From Chryseobacterium defluvii (GTDB lineage Bacteria; Bacteroidota; Bacteroidia; Flavobacteriales; Weeksellaceae), in the NCBI RefSeq assembly GCF_014204415.1, contig NZ_JACHLE010000009.1, forward strand, positions 1 to 33,500: a DNA stretch of 33,500 bases. Reading direction: 5' to 3'. Below are positions 32,453 through 33,500 of the stretch, in pieces. The notes beneath the pieces were generated by a model. That model was given only the letters and a program-made list of their open reading frames with translations. It was not told the origin of the DNA and did no database searches. How positions within the stretch are numbered: the stretch's first letter is position 1; each line of letters begins with the position of its first letter. The position numbers were made by a program, and so were the translations under genes.

Positions 32453-33500
32453 ATGAAATTAAAATTATATAATGTCCGGAGGAAACTCGGTTTTCAGTTG
32501 TCATGGGCTATTTTAATGACCTTCACTGGGGTCATTTCTATAAAGTCACAAAACCTGCTGACCGAGAGTTTCAACTATACTTCCGGAACGTTCCTTACAA
32601 ATGCCTATTGGTCACAGTTTGCATCAGGTACACCTGCTGTAGCCGTGTCTAATGGGAATTTGACGCTTACAGGTACTCTTGCCAATAATTTTGGGAATAA
32701 AGTATCTTTGGCCAGCAGCGGACAAGATGTCTATCGTAATTTTACGACAACAGCATTAAATGCAGCAACCCCCGCCATATATGCCGGTGCTATTGTAAAT
32801 GTATCTGCAGCGCAGCCTGCAGGAGATTATTTCATTTCTCTGAATGATATTGCACGAGTATACATTAGATCAAATGGAGCGGGATTTAGCTTTGGAGTGA
32901 TGAGATCTTCAGGAACCGTTACCTATGAATCTGCAGTTCGGGCTTTCAATACTAATATCAGAATGGTGATGAAGTATGAACAGATAACGGGAGCTACAAA
33001 TGATGTGGTTAAGTTATATGTAGACCCTCCGTTAGGATCAGAGCCTGCGGTTGCTGATATTTCTCATACAGGTTCAGCAGCTGATACAGCTTCATTCTCA
33101 TATATAGCACTCATGCAGGGTACCGCTGCCAATGCACCGGCTTTAGATATCGATGGGATTATAGTATCAAAAACCTGGGCAGGTCTTACTTCCCCTGTTG
33201 ATGATTATGGAGATGCTCCTGCAAGTTATGAGAATAGCAAAGACGGAGTGTATATACCGGCAGCCCATATTGCTCTTGCAGGCCTGTCACTGGGCAGCAT
33301 AGTTCCGGATATTGAACAGGGGCCACAGAGTGTAGCTTCAGGAGCAGATAATAATGGTGCCAATGGAGACGGATCAGATGAAGAAGCTGTTACTGTTTCT
33401 TCCAGCCAGATCAGAAAAGGAGTTCCTTATACTTTAAGTATCCCGGTAACCAGTCCGTCTTCCGGCACAAAATATTTGTATGGATGGATCGACTTTAATA
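32453..33500 (+). CDS. Secreted adhesin-like protein with GEVED-type domain (partial)
   Basis: The gene starts at ATG 32453 and runs off the window end after 349 codons. The N-terminus MKLKLYNVRRKLGFQLSWAI, then LMTFTGVISIKSQN, is a long signal peptide. Residues about 37-240 form a beta-rich concanavalin-like region (TESFNYTSGTFLTNAYWSQF at the front, ALDIDGIIVSKTW at the end). Then comes DDYGDAPASYENSKDGVYI, the DYGDAP motif that introduces GEVED/CshA-like repeats, and the last residues LYGWIDFN match the start of a GEVED core. Proteins of this form in Flavobacteriia are very long, repetitive and usually end in a T9SS tail; the end is not visible here. Role in adhesion is inferred. Confidence 0.85.
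   Translation, partial: MKLKLYNVRRKLGFQLSWAILMTFTGVISIKSQNLLTESFNYTSGTFLTNAYWSQFASGTPAVAVSNGNLTLTGTLANNFGNKVSLASSGQDVYRNFTTTALNAATPAIYAGAIVNVSAAQPAGDYFISLNDIARVYIRSNGAGFSFGVMRSSGTVTYESAVRAFNTNIRMVMKYEQITGATNDVVKLYVDPPLGSEPAVADISHTGSAADTASFSYIALMQGTAANAPALDIDGIIVSKTWAGLTSPVDDYGDAPASYENSKDGVYIPAAHIALAGLSLGSIVPDIEQGPQSVASGADNNGANGDGSDEEAVTVSSSQIRKGVPYTLSIPVTSPSSGTKYLYGWIDFN

Overview
The window looks like chromosomal DNA of a Flavobacteriia bacterium, probably Weeksellaceae and Chryseobacterium-like. This is inferred from low GC, T9SS-type C-terminal sorting tails (YPNP...GVYIV), a TAnnTTTG-type -7 box, Shine-Dalgarno-poor starts and RHS/YD-repeat proteins of the type seen in that group. No rRNA, tRNA or CRISPR array was found.

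Positions 1-8640 hold a polymorphic-toxin locus. A mosaic scar (IS3-type OrfA start, antisense NUMOD4 fragment) leads into a 5'-truncated RHS core protein with a C-terminal toxin (CT1, papain-fold-like) and an immunity gene. Displaced modules follow: toxin tail A with a small partner gene, CT2 with partner, toxin tail B, CT3 with partner, then a second diverged copy of CT1 + immunity + tail A + a decayed partner. CT2 and CT3 each begin with a short copy of the end of the RHS core and share one pre-toxin domain, but carry different toxin ends. The arrangement reads as a store and graveyard of toxin/immunity cassettes that recombine onto one RHS scaffold.

Positions 8640-10500 hold a DDE transposase broken by an amber codon, then a non-coding stretch with an 18-bp perfect palindrome. 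Positions 10504-14052 (minus) encode a large secreted VCBS/FG-GAP protein with a T9SS tail. A decayed transposase relic lies between it and the next cluster.

Positions 14555-18618 (minus) form a nitric-oxide defence cluster: an NsrR-like Rrf2 regulator with three cysteines, a four-helix membrane protein, an RIC-type Fe-S repair hemerythrin and a quinol-type NO reductase. An identical 24-bp element lies upstream of two of these genes, and an inverted repeat with related half-sites lies upstream of the regulator.

Positions 18816-27290 (minus) encode two small secreted proteins with T9SS-tail-like ends, a 2200-residue SpvB/TcdB-type RHS protein with a signal peptide, and a DUF4279-type protein that is its likely immunity protein, closed by a strong terminator.

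Positions 28141-30587 (plus) encode a TPR-containing histidine kinase and a NarL-type response regulator that overlap by 4 bp. A gene-poor stretch follows, with one doubtful ORF, and the window ends inside a large secreted GEVED-type adhesin-like gene.
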